DNA of 64,000 nt from Novosphingobium sp. CECT 9465 (GTDB lineage Bacteria; Pseudomonadota; Alphaproteobacteria; Sphingomonadales; Sphingomonadaceae): NCBI RefSeq assembly GCF_920987055.1, contig NZ_CAKLBX010000001.1, forward strand, positions 2,218,501-2,282,500, read 5' to 3'. A program made the translations under genes and the position numbers. A model generated the notes under the pieces. It saw only the letters and a list, made by a program, of their open reading frames with translations, was not told the DNA's origin and ran no database searches. Below are positions 1 to 14,159 of the stretch, piece by piece; the stretch's first letter is position 1; each line of letters starts with the position of its first letter.

Positions 1-473
1 GTTTCGAAGGCGTAGTTGTCATAGATCAGGCGGATGTCGCGGATCAGGTCCATGCCATCGAAACCGTTGTCGTCATGGCGGCCCACGAAGGGCGAGATGA
101 AGGTCGCGCCAGCCTTCGCCGCCAGCAGCGCCTGATTGGCCGAGAAGCACAGCGTGACATTGACCTGGGTGCCTTCGCCGGTCAGCGCCTTGCAGGTTTT
201 CAGGCCATCGATGGTCAGTGGCACCTTGATGCACACGTTGTCGGCGATCTTGCGCAGCACTTCGGCCTCGCGCATCATCGTGGCGTGATCGAGCGCGACG
301 ACTTCAGCCGAAACCGGGCCATCGACCAGACCGCAGATTTCACGCGTCACTTCGATGAAGTCCTTGCCCGCCTTGGCGATCAGGGTCGGGTTGGTGGTCA
401 CGCCATCAAGCAGGCCGGTGGCGGCAAGGTCTGCGATTTCGGCGGTATCGGCGGTGTCGACGAAGAACTTCAT
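1..473 (-). CDS. fsa: Small transaldolase / fructose-6-phosphate aldolase (3' end outside window)
   Basis: The reverse strand reads from an ATG at 473 into about 157 residues of a TalB/TalC-small (about 215 residues) class I aldolase; the C-terminus lies beyond position 1. Visible family motifs are the N-terminal MKFFVDTAD, the [11 protein letters not shown] loop near residue 26, and the Schiff-base lysine in CIKVPLT at about residue 83, followed by [18 protein letters not shown]. Members of this family either transfer dihydroxyacetone units in the non-oxidative pentose phosphate pathway or cleave fructose 6-phosphate; the sequence does not decide which. It is cytoplasmic. It lies next to a DUF4197 lipoprotein on the same strand, 70 bp downstream of it. 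Confidence 0.9.
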   Translation of the reverse strand, partial: MKFFVDTADTAEIADLAATGLLDGVTTNPTLIAKAGKDFIEVTREICGLVDGPVSAEVVALDHATMMREAEVLRKIADNVCIKVPLTIDGLKTCKALTGEGTQVNVTLCFSANQALLAAKAGATFISPFVGRHDDNGFDGMDLIRDIRLIYDNYAFE

Positions 474-543
474 GGGGGCAGGCCTTCCAGACGGGAGAAT
501 GATTCCCCCGCCTATAGGCAAGGCGACCGCGTCTGTCAGTCCG

Positions 544-1227
544 CTACTTGATGCCGAACGCGCCCATCAGGACAGGGTCGTTGGTTGAGCGCGGGTCGGC
601 ACGGATCGCCGCTTCCTCGCGACCGATGGCGCGGAAGATCGCGTTGTCCGCCTCAAACGCAAGCGAATTGGCGATCCCGCCCACGTCAACGCCGGTCAGC
701 GCGGCGAGCACTTCCCCGACCAGCGGTTCGCGGCTGACGCGGAGGGCATCGCCAAATTCGGGCACCATGATCGCGATCAGGCTCGTGCCCATTTCCTGAT
801 GCAGGAAATTGGTCGCCGCCATCGGATCGCTGCCCCGCAGCAGCGCCAACGCATTGCGGATGCCGATGGTGCGGACGGCATCGGTCACCGCAGGGGCCGC
901 GCGTTCCGCCGCGTCATAGGCCATGTCGTTGAACGCGCGTTGGAGACGTTCGCGGAAGATCGGGCCGGTCAATATTCGCTGCATGATCCCGCCGCGATTG
1001 CCGATCACTTCGGGCAAGGCGAGGCGCGCCACCGAATCGTCCCAGAATCCGCCCGGTTGCAGCAGGCGGGCAAAGGCGCGGTCGGTCGATACGTACAGCA
1101 ACCTGCGCACGGCGTCTTCCAGCGTGAACGCCGGGAACGTGGCGCAGCCCGCCAGCGAGAGCACGGCAAGCGATGTCATGCCACCAAGAACGGCCCGGCG
1201 ATTCGGCGATACCTGAAGCTGCGACAT
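544..1227 (-). CDS. DUF4197 family lipoprotein
   Basis: Start chosen at the ATG at 1227, which has an AGGAGAAAG ribosome site just upstream; the open frame continues to 1326 but that part would overlap the priA start. The product is 227 residues. It has an N-terminal export signal ending in a lipobox-like LAGC (cysteine near residue 28), preceded by two arginines (NRR), so it is predicted to be lipid-anchored. The remainder is helical and matches the DUF4197 family (motifs [31 protein letters not shown]). No biochemical role is known for the family. It is divergent from priA, with about 70 bp for both promoters. Confidence 0.8.
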   Translation of the reverse strand: MSQLQVSPNRRAVLGGMTSLAVLSLAGCATFPAFTLEDAVRRLLYVSTDRAFARLLQPGGFWDDSVARLALPEVIGNRGGIMQRILTGPIFRERLQRAFNDMAYDAAERAAPAVTDAVRTIGIRNALALLRGSDPMAATNFLHQEMGTSLIAIMVPEFGDALRVSREPLVGEVLAALTGVDVGGIANSLAFEADNAIFRAIGREEAAIRADPRSTNDPVLMGAFGIK

Positions 1228-1297
1228 GGCTTTCTCCTCAATTCCTTTTGCGGCAGGCTTTGCCCGTCGCATCCCGGCCCCATATAGGCGGTTCAAC

Positions 1298-3463
1298 ATG
1301 AACCGTGTCCGATGCCTTGTCTTCAACGCCGCGCTGGGTCCGCTCGACTATCGTGTGCCCGAAGGCATGGACGTGGAACCCGGCAGCGTCGTGATCGCGC
1401 CACTGGGGCCACGGCAGATCATCGGCGTGGTCTGGGAAGCGGAACGGCTCCCCGCAACCGAAGTTCCCGCGAACAAGCTGCGCCCGCTGCTTTCCGTGCT
1501 GCCAGTGCCGCCCCTCCCCGCCCCGTTGCGTCGCCTGATCGAATGGACGGCGGACTACTACCTCGCTCCCCTGGCCTCGGTCGCGCGGATGGCGCTGTCC
1601 AGCACCGGCGCGCTGCGCGGGGGCAGCACGATCACCGAATATCGCCTGACCGGGAACGAGCCCGGCCGCCTGACACCGCAGCGCGCCAAGGCCATCGAAG
1701 CGCTCGACGGACAACAGGCGACGATCCGCGAGCTGGCCGAGATTGCAGGCGTTTCGGATGCGGTGCTGCGCGGCATGGTCAATGCGGGGCTGCTTGAGGC
1801 TGTGCTGGTCGATTCGGACCGGCCCTATCCGCCCGCCGATCCATCGCATGCGGCGCCTGATCTGTCCGAAGACCAGATGGGCGTTGCGGCACGGTTCGTC
1901 GCCTCGGTCCACGCGCACGAGTTTCAGCCCTACCTGCTCGATGGCGTGACCGGATCGGGCAAGACCGAGACCTATTTCGAAGGAATCGCCGCCGCGATCG
2001 AGGGCCGGCGGCAAGTTCTCGTCCTGCTGCCTGAAATCGCGCTGACCGAGACGTTCCTGAAGCGCTTCGAGGCGCGGTTCGGGGTTTCGCCCGTAACGTG
2101 GCATTCGGCGCTGAAATCGTCCGAACGACGCCGTGCCTGGCGCGCGGTGGCGATGGGCACGGCGCAAGTGATCGTCGGCGCGCGCTCCGCCCTGTTCCTG
2201 CCGTTCGCGAACCTTGGCCTGATCGTGGTCGATGAAGCGCATGAGGTTTCGTTCAAGCAGGACGACGGTGTGCGCTACAACGCCCGTGACGTGGCGGTGA
2301 TGCGCGCCCGCTTCGAAAGTGTGCCGGTGATCCTTGCCAGTGCCACGCCCGCGCTGGAGAGCCTCCAGATGGCCGAGAGCGGGCGTTATGAACGCGTGAT
2401 CCTGCCCAGCCGCTTCGGTGGCGCGACGATGCCCGACATTCAGGTGGTGGACTTGCGCATCGATCAGCCCGAACGCGGCCACTGGATTGCCCCGCCACTG
2501 GTCAAGGCGCTGAAGGACCGGCTGGAAAAGGGCGAGCAATCACTGCTGTTCCTCAACCGGCGCGGCTATGCCCCGCTGACGCTGTGCCGCACTTGCGGCT
2601 ATCGGTTCCAATGCCCCAATTGTTCGGCGTGGCTGGTTGAACATCGCCTGTCGCGCCGCCTTGCCTGCCACCACTGCGGGCATGAAGTGCCGACGCCGGA
2701 AGCCTGCCCTGAATGCCATGAGCCTGACTGCCTTGTCGCCTGCGGGCCGGGCGTTGAACGCATCGCCGATGAAGTGGCGGAAATCCTGCCCGAAGCGCGC
2801 GTTGCGCTGGTCACGTCAGATACGCTGACCAGCCCGGCCAAGGCCGCCGAGTTCGTGGAAATGGCCAGCGCCAAGGCCATCGACGTGATCGTCGGCACGC
2901 AGCTTGTCATCAAAGGCTACCACTTTCCCGAACTGACGCTTGTGGGCGTGATCGATGCCGACATGGGGCTGGAAGGCGGCGATCTGCGCGCGGCGGAGCG
3001 CACTTACCAGCAGGTTGCACAAGTTGCCGGACGCGCCGGGCGCGGTGAAAAGCCCGGAGAAGTCCTGATCCAGACCCGCCACCCCGAAGCCCCGGTGATA
3101 GAGGCGCTGGCAAGCGGGGACCGCGACGCCTTCTACGCTGCCGAAACCGAGGCGCGCCGCGATGCCGGTGCCCCGCCGTTCGGACGCTGGGCCGCCATCA
3201 TCGTTTCCAGCGAGGACGAAGCCGAAGCGCGCGATGCGGCGCGCGGCATCGGCGGCAGCGCACCCGATCTGGCCGATGTGATGATCCTCGGCCCCGCCCC
3301 GGCCCCGCTATCGCTGCTGCGCGGTCGCTATCGCTACCGCCTGCTGGTCAACGCCCGACGCTCCAGCGAAATCCAGCGCGTGATCCGCGAATGGCTGGCC
3401 CCGCTGCGCTTCCCGCCCGGTGTACGCGTGGCGGTGGATATCGACCCTTACAGCTTCGTGTGA
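1298..3463 (+). CDS. priA: Primosomal protein N' (PriA helicase)
   Basis: PriA is the 3'-5' superfamily 2 helicase that reloads the replisome at stalled forks. The start is the ATG at 1298 (MNRVRCLVF), giving 721 residues, a normal length; the longer open frame from 1226 adds unrelated residues. Seen in order: N-terminal 3'-BD domain, winged-helix segment, Walker A GVTGSGKTE, Walker B DEAH (VVDEAHEVSFKQ), a zinc-binding insertion with eight cysteines (CRTCGYRFQCPNC and CHHCGHEVPTPEACPEC), the motif GTQLVIKGYHFP, and motif VI QVAGRAGRGEKPGEV. Divergent from the DUF4197 gene and followed 47 bp later by a photolyase gene on the same strand. Confidence 0.97.
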   Translation: MNRVRCLVFNAALGPLDYRVPEGMDVEPGSVVIAPLGPRQIIGVVWEAERLPATEVPANKLRPLLSVLPVPPLPAPLRRLIEWTADYYLAPLASVARMALSSTGALRGGSTITEYRLTGNEPGRLTPQRAKAIEALDGQQATIRELAEIAGVSDAVLRGMVNAGLLEAVLVDSDRPYPPADPSHAAPDLSEDQMGVAARFVASVHAHEFQPYLLDGVTGSGKTETYFEGIAAAIEGRRQVLVLLPEIALTETFLKRFEARFGVSPVTWHSALKSSERRRAWRAVAMGTAQVIVGARSALFLPFANLGLIVVDEAHEVSFKQDDGVRYNARDVAVMRARFESVPVILASATPALESLQMAESGRYERVILPSRFGGATMPDIQVVDLRIDQPERGHWIAPPLVKALKDRLEKGEQSLLFLNRRGYAPLTLCRTCGYRFQCPNCSAWLVEHRLSRRLACHHCGHEVPTPEACPECHEPDCLVACGPGVERIADEVAEILPEARVALVTSDTLTSPAKAAEFVEMASAKAIDVIVGTQLVIKGYHFPELTLVGVIDADMGLEGGDLRAAERTYQQVAQVAGRAGRGEKPGEVLIQTRHPEAPVIEALASGDRDAFYAAETEARRDAGAPPFGRWAAIIVSSEDEAEARDAARGIGGSAPDLADVMILGPAPAPLSLLRGRYRYRLLVNARRSSEIQRVIREWLAPLRFPPGVRVAVDIDPYSFV

Positions 3464-3510
3464 ACGAACAGGCAGGTTGAACCAATTGCGCGCTCGGCCA
3501 TTGCAGCGCC

Positions 3511-5064
3511 ATGCCCGGTCCCGTCCTCGTCCCGATCCTCGGCGATCAGCTTACACCTGACATCTCCAGCCTTGCCGACCGCAAGCCAAGCGACACCGTG
3601 ATACTCATGATGGAAGTGGCCGAAGAGACGACTTATGTCCGCCACCACAAGGCCAAGATCGCGCTTATCCTTTCAGCCATGCGCCACTTTGCCGAAGAAC
3701 TGCGCGCGGCGGGTTGGGCGGTCGATTACGTCAGGCTGGATGACGCCGAAAACACCGGCAGTTTCACCGGCGAGGTCGCCCGCGCCGTTGCACGTCATGG
3801 CGCGCGCGGCATACAGGCCACCGAACCCGGCGAGTGGCGGGTTCGCGAGGCGATGGAGCAGTGGCGAACCGAAATGCCGGTGCGGGTTCGCATCCTCCCC
3901 GATACGCGCTTCATCTGCCCGCTGACGGATTTCTATGAATGGGCGGCAGGGCGCAAGGAACTGCGCATGGAGTGGTTCTATCGCGATATGCGGCGCAAGA
4001 CCGGTTTGTTGATGGAGGGGGACAAACCTGTCGGCGGCAAATGGAATTACGATGCGGCCAATCGGGGTGGGCCAGAAAGGGGGCTTGCTTCACCGCAAGT
4101 CCCGCCGTTCAAGCTCGACGCCATCACGCGGGAAGTGTTCGCGCTGGTCGAGCAACGATTCGCCGGGCACTTCGGCTCGCTGGAAAAGTTCGGATGGCCT
4201 GTGACCCGACAAGACGCCGAAACCGCGCGCGACGTGTTCCTCAAAGAACGCCTGCCTCTGTTCGGCAAGTATCAGGATGCGATGGTGGCGGGGGAGGATT
4301 TTCTGTTCCATGCCGCGCTATCGCCTGCCATCAATATCGGCCTGCTCGATCCGCTCGACTTGTGCCGCCGTGCCGAAACCGAATGGCGCGAAGGCCGGGC
4401 GCCGCTTGAGGCGGTGGAAGGCTTCATCCGGCAGATCATCGGCTGGCGCGAATATATCCGGGGCATGTACTGGCTGGAAATGCCGGGTCTCGCGGATGCC
4501 AACGGCTTGAACGCCGAGCGCGCCCTGCCCGATTTATACTGGACTGGCGAAACGCCGATGCGCTGCCTGTCGGACTGCGTTCGCACGACGCGCGACAACG
4601 CTTATGCCCACCATATTCAGCGCCTGATGGTGCTGGGAAACTTCGCGCTGCTTGCGGGGCTGCGTCCGCAGGACGTCGCCGACTGGTTTCTGGTGGTCTA
4701 TGCCGACGCTTTCGAATGGGTGGAACGGCCCAATGTGGCGGGCATGGTGCTGCATGCCGACAAGGGCAGATTGGCATCGAAGCCTTATGCCGCGAGTGGT
4801 GCCTATATCGATCGGATGAGCGACTATTGTGGCGGGTGCACCTACAACGTGAAGGCCAAGACCGGCCCCGATGCCTGCCCGTTCAACGCGCTTTACTGGC
4901 ACTTCCTTGACCGTAACGAAAAGGCACTTTCAGGCTATCATCGTCTTGCTCAGCCCTATGCTACATGGCGACGGCTGAGTGCGGACAAGCGCGCCACCTA
5001 TCTGGAAAGCGCTGAAACATTCCTGAAAACGCTCACACCCGCGAAACCTGGTTGGGCGCGTTAG
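3511..5064 (+). CDS. Cryptochrome/photolyase-related protein, FeS-BCP (PhrB) type
   Basis: 517 residues, matching the prokaryotic (6-4) photolyase / FeS-BCP family typified by Agrobacterium PhrB. These flavoproteins bind FAD and a [4Fe-4S] cluster and repair UV photoproducts using light. The N-terminal Rossmann domain starts PVLVPILGDQLTP; the C-terminal half has the cluster cysteines (CVRTTRDNAYAHHIQR region, then YCGGCTY and DACPFN). The start ATG at 3511 gives the family N-terminus. It may be co-transcribed with priA (47-bp gap) and its stop overlaps the stop of the convergent CPBP gene by 4 bp. Repair versus photoreceptor function cannot be separated from sequence. Confidence 0.9.
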   Translation: MPGPVLVPILGDQLTPDISSLADRKPSDTVILMMEVAEETTYVRHHKAKIALILSAMRHFAEELRAAGWAVDYVRLDDAENTGSFTGEVARAVARHGARGIQATEPGEWRVREAMEQWRTEMPVRVRILPDTRFICPLTDFYEWAAGRKELRMEWFYRDMRRKTGLLMEGDKPVGGKWNYDAANRGGPERGLASPQVPPFKLDAITREVFALVEQRFAGHFGSLEKFGWPVTRQDAETARDVFLKERLPLFGKYQDAMVAGEDFLFHAALSPAINIGLLDPLDLCRRAETEWREGRAPLEAVEGFIRQIIGWREYIRGMYWLEMPGLADANGLNAERALPDLYWTGETPMRCLSDCVRTTRDNAYAHHIQRLMVLGNFALLAGLRPQDVADWFLVVYADAFEWVERPNVAGMVLHADKGRLASKPYAASGAYIDRMSDYCGGCTYNVKAKTGPDACPFNALYWHFLDRNEKALSGYHRLAQPYATWRRLSADKRATYLESAETFLKTLTPAKPGWAR

Positions 5065-5939
5065 CGCTGCCCCCACATCGGCGGCCTGATCCCGCCCTGC
5101 CGGACCACGCGGACCAGCAGCAGCAATCCTGCTGCGGTGGCAACCAGCATGGCGATCACGCTCGCTTCCAGCCCGAAGGCACCGCCGGTCAGCCACTCCG
5201 GCCCGTTGCGCGCGGTGATGAACAGGCCTTCGGGGGCCTCGCCTCCCGAAACCGGGACACTGAACACCCAGCCTTGGGTGAAATTCCACGCGGCGTGAAT
5301 GCCGATGGGTATCCACAGCCGCCGCTTCCACAGATAGGCCGCACCAAGCAGGATGCCCGCCTCCATCGCAATGGCAAAGGCGGCAAACAGGCTCGATCCC
5401 GGATTGGTCAGATGCGCAAGGCCGAACAGCAGCGATGTGATCGCCAGCGCCGCCCAAGTGCCCAGCATCGCTTCGATATGGCGCAGCAGGATGCCGCGAA
5501 ACAGGGTTTCCTCTATCGTGCCAGAGGTTACGGCCATCGCCAGCATGGCCCAGAGCGCACCCATACCGTTGAAGCGTTCTATGGAGATGCCCCCCATCAG
5601 CGCGACGATCCCGGTCATGGCGGTGAACAGGCCTGCGCCGATCAAAAGACCCAGCGGCAATTCACGCAAAAGTGTGGCAAACGGCAATTCATCATTGGCC
5701 CGCCGCTCGATCCACCGGCGGCAAGCCAGATAGAGCGCGATTGCCAATAGGGCGACAGTCAACCCGCCGAGAAAATAGCCCGGCGTTCCCCTCGTCACCA
5801 CCTTCTGCAAAGCAACGGACGCCAGCGAAGCCCCGGTTGCCACCACCAGCACTTCGATGACCAGCAGCGTCAACGGAAAGGCAATGATCCGCCGCACGAT
5901 GCCGGGTCGGGTGCCCGGTATGGTCTGCGGCTCGTCCAT
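5061..5939 (-). CDS. CPBP-family intramembrane metalloprotease
   Basis: 292-residue polytopic membrane protein with about seven to eight hydrophobic segments. The CPBP/Abi signature is present: motif 1 EETLFRG (catalytic glutamates), then FGLAHL, and the distal HAAWNF. The family includes Rce1-like prenyl-protein proteases and bacteriocin-immunity proteins; the substrate here is unknown. Its start lies only 3 bp after the ada stop, so the two are probably one transcript (ada first). That link suggests induction with the alkylation response, which is inference only. Convergent with the photolyase gene. Confidence 0.85.
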   Translation of the reverse strand: MDEPQTIPGTRPGIVRRIIAFPLTLLVIEVLVVATGASLASVALQKVVTRGTPGYFLGGLTVALLAIALYLACRRWIERRANDELPFATLLRELPLGLLIGAGLFTAMTGIVALMGGISIERFNGMGALWAMLAMAVTSGTIEETLFRGILLRHIEAMLGTWAALAITSLLFGLAHLTNPGSSLFAAFAIAMEAGILLGAAYLWKRRLWIPIGIHAAWNFTQGWVFSVPVSGGEAPEGLFITARNGPEWLTGGAFGLEASVIAMLVATAAGLLLLVRVVRQGGIRPPMWGQR

Positions 5940-5942
5940 TCG

Positions 5943-7040
5943 TCATTCCCCGGCTGTTTCGCGTTCCTTGTCGAGCAATCGCTGCTTGATCTCAAGCCCG
6001 TAAGCATAACCGCCAAGCGATCCGTCCGAACGGATCACCCGGTGGCAGGGGATCAGCACCGCCACGTTGTTTGCCCCATTGGCCGATCCGGCGGCGCGCA
6101 CCGCGCCGGGCTTGCCCACTTCAGCCGCGATCTGGGCGTAAGACCGCGTCTCGCCGGGCGGAATGCGTCGCAATGCCTGCCACACCGCTTCCTGAAACGC
6201 GGTGCCCCTCACATCGATCGGGATATGCGAATGGTCGCCCGGTGTCTCGACCGCCACCACAACATCAGCCAGCAAGGCCTCGAACGCCTCACCTCCCTGC
6301 ACCAGTACCGCATGGGGAAAGCGCATTTGCAGCGCGGTCTCATCCTCATTGAAGGAAAGGCGGCACACGCCCACTTCGGTTGCCGCAACAAGCATCGGCC
6401 CCAGCGAGGTCGGCATGACCGCCCAATGGATCGTCACGCCACGCCCGCCATCACGCCATGCCGAAGCCGTCATGCCAAGCCGCCCTTTCGCTGCTGAATA
6501 AAATCGCGAAGGCCCGGAAAAGCCCGCATCATAGATTGCATCGGTCACCCGCTCAGCCCCGGCCAGCGCCTGGCCCAGACGTTCCTGCCGCAAGGCGCGC
6601 GCATAGGCTGCGGGCGACAACCCGATATGTGCCACGAAAATGCGCTGAAAATGCGATGGCGAATAGCCGCTTCGGGCAGCAAGTTCTGCCAGAGCGGTCG
6701 TCTCACCCGCCTTGATCGCGGCAATCGCATCAAGCACGGCGCGTTCATCGCGCGCCACATCATCGGGCAGGCAACGCAGGCAGGGGCGCAAGCCCGCAGC
6801 GCGCGCCGCCGCGCCATCGGCAAAGAAACGGACGTTCTCACGCCGGGGGTGCCGCGCCGCGCACGATGGACGACAATAGATGCCGGTGCTCAACACGCCG
6901 GTGACAAAGCGCCCGTCACAGGCGCGGTCACGCGCCAGTACGGCGGTCCACGCTTCATCATCGGGAATCACGCAACTGTTCTCCGGGGCAAGGCTGGAAG
7001 CGATAGCCCCAATTTCCGCTTCCGCAAATGACCGGCGCAT
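5943..7040 (-). CDS. ada: Ada: methyl-phosphotriester sensor, AraC regulator and O6-methylguanine methyltransferase
   Basis: 365 residues with the complete three-part Ada layout. N-terminal Ada zinc domain (GVLSTGIYCRPSCAARHP and GLRPCLRCLPD supply the four cysteines, the first being the phosphotriester acceptor), then an AraC-type HTH (SHFQRIFVAHIGLSPAAYARALR), then the methyltransferase domain with the active-site PCHRV near the C-terminus. It repairs methylated DNA and, once methylated itself, activates its own regulon. The ATG at 7040 is used. It leads a short operon with the CPBP protease gene. Next upstream is a divergent serine protease. Confidence 0.95.
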   Translation of the reverse strand: MRRSFAEAEIGAIASSLAPENSCVIPDDEAWTAVLARDRACDGRFVTGVLSTGIYCRPSCAARHPRRENVRFFADGAAARAAGLRPCLRCLPDDVARDERAVLDAIAAIKAGETTALAELAARSGYSPSHFQRIFVAHIGLSPAAYARALRQERLGQALAGAERVTDAIYDAGFSGPSRFYSAAKGRLGMTASAWRDGGRGVTIHWAVMPTSLGPMLVAATEVGVCRLSFNEDETALQMRFPHAVLVQGGEAFEALLADVVVAVETPGDHSHIPIDVRGTAFQEAVWQALRRIPPGETRSYAQIAAEVGKPGAVRAAGSANGANNVAVLIPCHRVIRSDGSLGGYAYGLEIKQRLLDKERETAGE

Positions 7041-7151
7041 CTCGAAATTCCTTCACAATCCTTCAGTCCGACCACCGCTTTCTCGCACGACATGGTGCAT
7101 CACGGCGTCCCGCACCTTGCGATCAAATCGAAACGGCGCAAGAAGCGGCGC

Positions 7152-8711
7152 ATGCGTGTCGCCAAACTGATAACTGCCTGCCTGTTGCTCCTTTTCTCCG
7201 GCCTGCTCGCGCAGCTTGCCCATGCCGATCCGGCGGATATCTCCGCTGCCAGCCGCTCGGTCGTGCGCGTCGTCATCATCGAAAGCGATGGCGACCGCGC
7301 CAACCTGATTACCCATGGCACCGGCTTTGCGGTGACGCCCAACCTGATCGTCACCAATGCCCATGTGGTCGAACAACTGCGCGATGACGATACGCTGATT
7401 GCGGGCGTCGTGCCCGCCGAGGGTCGCAACGGCTATCCGGCGCGGCTTGTTGCCTATTCTCCCGGCAATGACCTTGCGCTGCTGCGCATCGAAGGCGGCG
7501 GCACTCTTACCCCGATCACGCTATTTCCCGGCGCGCCTGACGATGGCGCAGAAGTCTATGCCGTGGGCTATCCCGGCAACGTCGATCTGGCGCAGGGGCT
7601 GTCGATGGGAGACCTCGTCACGCCGCAGGCCGCGGTCAAGACGCGCGGCTATCTCTCAGGTGGGCGATCCTCGCGCTCGTTCGACACCCTGCTGCACACC
7701 GCGCCGCTGGGCGCGGGGAATTCGGGCGGGCCACTGCTCGACGCCTGCGGGCGTGTGCTGGGCGTCAATTCGTTCGGCACGGTAAGCGACAACGGAACCG
7801 ATTCGGCGTTCTACTTCGCGATTTCGATGCGCGAACTCTCGGCGTTCCTGCGCCGCGCGAATGTGGATGCCCGCAACAGCGGGCTGCCGTGCCGATCCAT
7901 CGCAGACCTCGACCGTGCCGAAGCCGCGCGCGCGGCAGGCGATCAGGCGCGCCAGGCCGCCGCCGCCGAAGCGCAGGCGCAATCACGCCAGCGCGCTGCC
8001 GACAAGGCGCGTCGCGACGCCGAAATGGCGGTTCTTTCGGAACGCGACAACGGCCTTGCCCTTGCCGCGCTGCTGCTGGTCGGCGCGCTGGGCGCGGGCG
8101 GGTGGGCCATGGTCCAGGCCTCGAAGCGGCGCGGCCGGTTCCAGCGCAAGCACGTGATCGGGGCCGCTGCGCTGCTGCTGGCCGCCGTAATCACATGGTT
8201 CCTGCGTCCATCGCTCGATTCCATCGATCGGCGCGCACGTGAATTGCAGGAGCAGCCCGCGCCCGCTTCCAGCGAAAGCACCGCTCCGACCGAGCAGACC
8301 GCTGACGCAGGCGCCATGATCTGTGTGCTCGATCCGCAGCGCAGCCGCGTGACCGTGTCCGACATTACCGACGTGACGCTCGACTGGACGCAGGATGGCT
8401 GCGTCAACGGCAAATCGCAATATGGACTGGCGCAGGACGGTTGGTCGCGCGTCCTCGTGCCCGGCGAGGAAGAGGCGATTTCGCTGAACACCTTTGATCC
8501 CGCCACGCGAACGTACACGGTCGAGCGATTTCTTGTCGGTCTGGACGTGATGACGAAGGCCCGCGCCGAGCGCGCCAGACTCGGTGCCCCGGCGTGCGGG
8601 GCAGGCGAAGAGGCAGCGCGAAAGTTCGGCGAAAACCAGCAGGCAATCAAGGCGCTGCTCCCGCCGGAGCCGAATGAGCGCATGCGTTACAACTGCCAGA
8701 CAGCACCCTGA
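7152..8711 (+). CDS. Exported/membrane trypsin-like serine protease (S1C-type fold)
   Basis: Start placed at ATG 7152 (MRVAKLITACLLLL), where an N-terminal signal or anchor segment begins; the frame is open from 7092 but that extension is arginine/lysine rich and would precede the signal. 519 residues. The protease domain shows the triad: His in TNAHVVEQ, Asp in GNDLALLRI, Ser in GAGNSGGPLL. After it come an Ala/Gln/Arg-rich probable coiled coil (near residues 255-295), two hydrophobic helices (LALAALLLVGALGAGGWAM and AAALLLAAVITWFL) and a C-terminal domain of about 150 residues that I do not recognise. No PDZ domain is visible, which separates it from DegP. Likely envelope located; substrate unknown. 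Confidence 0.82.
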   Translation: MRVAKLITACLLLLFSGLLAQLAHADPADISAASRSVVRVVIIESDGDRANLITHGTGFAVTPNLIVTNAHVVEQLRDDDTLIAGVVPAEGRNGYPARLVAYSPGNDLALLRIEGGGTLTPITLFPGAPDDGAEVYAVGYPGNVDLAQGLSMGDLVTPQAAVKTRGYLSGGRSSRSFDTLLHTAPLGAGNSGGPLLDACGRVLGVNSFGTVSDNGTDSAFYFAISMRELSAFLRRANVDARNSGLPCRSIADLDRAEAARAAGDQARQAAAAEAQAQSRQRAADKARRDAEMAVLSERDNGLALAALLLVGALGAGGWAMVQASKRRGRFQRKHVIGAAALLLAAVITWFLRPSLDSIDRRARELQEQPAPASSESTAPTEQTADAGAMICVLDPQRSRVTVSDITDVTLDWTQDGCVNGKSQYGLAQDGWSRVLVPGEEEAISLNTFDPATRTYTVERFLVGLDVMTKARAERARLGAPACGAGEEAARKFGENQQAIKALLPPEPNERMRYNCQTAP

Positions 8712-8878
8712 CATGCGCTTGCAGCAAAATTGCTCTCATACCTATGCACATCTGCGTACGTCGCATCTTGTCATAAGCGCCCGACGTTGCTAGGCGCGCC
8801 CCGTCTACAGGCCACCGGGTGTTCATCGCCCGGCAATGGTCTGCATCGGCTTATCCTTGGATGAAGGAACTTCGGCGC

Positions 8879-10991
<2,113 letters not shown>

Positions 10992-11045
10992 GCTAAACGT
11001 CGAAGTTCGGCCGCAAAGTCGGACTTCGACAACACCAAGTCCACC

Positions 11046-11126
11046 TTCGTCATCCCCGCGCAGGCGGGGATCCAGATCGACAGACGAACCGCCGAACTGG
11101 TTTCCCGCCTACGTGGGAATGACGAA
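11046..11126. repeat. REP-like palindromic repeat in the atpA-atpG gap
   Basis: Two arms of about 24 bases, one near 11046-11070 and the other near 11101-11126, are imperfect reverse complements built on the motif TCGTCATcCCCGCGcAGGCGGG. The same motif occurs again after atpC. The arms enclose a 30-bp non-repeated loop. In mRNA it would form a long hairpin between atpA and atpG. This motif type is common between genes in sphingomonads; calling it mobile REP DNA is inference. Confidence 0.75.
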
Positions 11127-11143
11127 AGAGGAAGGAAACGAGA

Positions 11144-13490
<2,347 letters not shown>

Positions 13491-13501
13491 TTTGACTTAA
13501 G

Positions 13502-13586
13502 CCCCTCTCGCTTGCGGGAGGGGTTTGGGGTGGGCCTTGCGCTTCACCCCCGGCCCACCCCCGGCCCCTCCCGCAAGCGGGAGGGG
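13502..13586. repeat. Long GC-rich inverted repeat in the atpD-atpC gap
   Basis: Arms of about 33 bases (13502-13535 and 13555-13586) are near-perfect reverse complements built on CCCCTCtCGCTTGCGGGAGG and GGGGTGGGCC. It differs from the TCATTCCCGCG repeat family found before atpG and after atpC. It fills almost the whole gap up to the atpC ribosome site (GAGGTTCAAG). It would give a strong RNA hairpin inside the operon. Confidence 0.8.
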
Positions 13587-13600
13587 AGAAGAGGTTCAAG

Positions 13601-13855
13601 ATGCTGCACTTCGAACTCGTCACCCCGGCCCGCCTCGTCCGTTCGGAAGAGGTCCACATGGTCGTCGTTCCCGGCACCGACGGTGAATTCGGCGTGCTGG
13701 AAGGCCATGCGCCGTTCATGTCCACGGTCAAGGACGGCTCGATCAAGGTCTACAAGTCAGCAGGCGCAACGCCCGAAGAGATCAAGGTCCAGGGCGGCTT
13801 TGCCGAAGTCGGCGTGAATGGTCTGACGGTTCTGGCAGAACACGTCGAAGGCTGA
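13601..13855 (+). CDS. atpC: ATP synthase F1 subunit epsilon (short form)
   Basis: 84 residues: only the N-terminal beta-sandwich domain ([36 protein letters not shown]) is present; the helical C-terminal inhibitory domain found in E. coli epsilon is absent. Short epsilon subunits of this kind are usual in sphingomonads, so this is not a truncation. Last gene of atpHAGDC, followed by a rho-independent terminator. Confidence 0.93.
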   Translation: MLHFELVTPARLVRSEEVHMVVVPGTDGEFGVLEGHAPFMSTVKDGSIKVYKSAGATPEEIKVQGGFAEVGVNGLTVLAEHVEG

Positions 13856-13879
13856 TTGGCCTCACCTGCGACACTGAAA

Positions 13880-13907
13880 GGGCTGGCCTGCGAGGGCCGG
13901 CCCTTTT
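13880..13907 (+). terminator. Rho-independent terminator of the atp operon
   Basis: Stem GGGCTGGCC / GGCCGGCCC (one G-U pair) with a six-base loop, followed by TTTT, 24 bp after the atpC stop codon. Confidence 0.8.
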
Positions 13908-13925
13908 CGTTTGTCCATAACCAAG

Positions 13926-14029
13926 CCTCGTCATTCCCGCGCAGGCGGGAATTCAGTTGAATACAAAAGCCGTCGCATAGCGACGACACCTTTATTCGCT
14001 GGATTCCCGCCTGCGCGGGAATGACGAGG
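13926..14029. repeat. REP-like palindromic repeat after atpC
   Basis: Arms at about 13926-13952 and 14002-14029 are near-perfect inverted copies of CTCGTCATTCCCGCGCAGGC plus GGGAAT. The loop contains a smaller dyad, GTCGCatagCGAC. Same family as the repeat at 11046-11126. Confidence 0.8.
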
Positions 14030-14046
14030 GTGAGGCAGAATTTATC

Positions 14047-14061
14047 GTATGCACAACATAC
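14047..14061. promoter_or_regulatory. Short dyad upstream of the ligM-like gene (possible operator)
   Basis: GTATG-cacaa-CATAC is a perfect 5+5 dyad 98 bp before the ligM-like start, followed by ATTTTTT. It could be a regulator binding site or a weak terminator on the plus strand; the sequence alone does not tell. Confidence 0.3.
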
Positions 14062-14159
14062 ATTTTTTCGCCAGCTTCATCATTCCGAACTTTTCAAGCA
14101 CGCGAACATAATGCATAACCTCTCCACAACCGTGAAATCTCATCGGGAGAGCAAGAACC

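Noticed and set aside
1238..2539. 433-residue minus-strand frame opposite priA
   Set aside because: PriA motifs are complete on the plus strand; the frame is a shadow.
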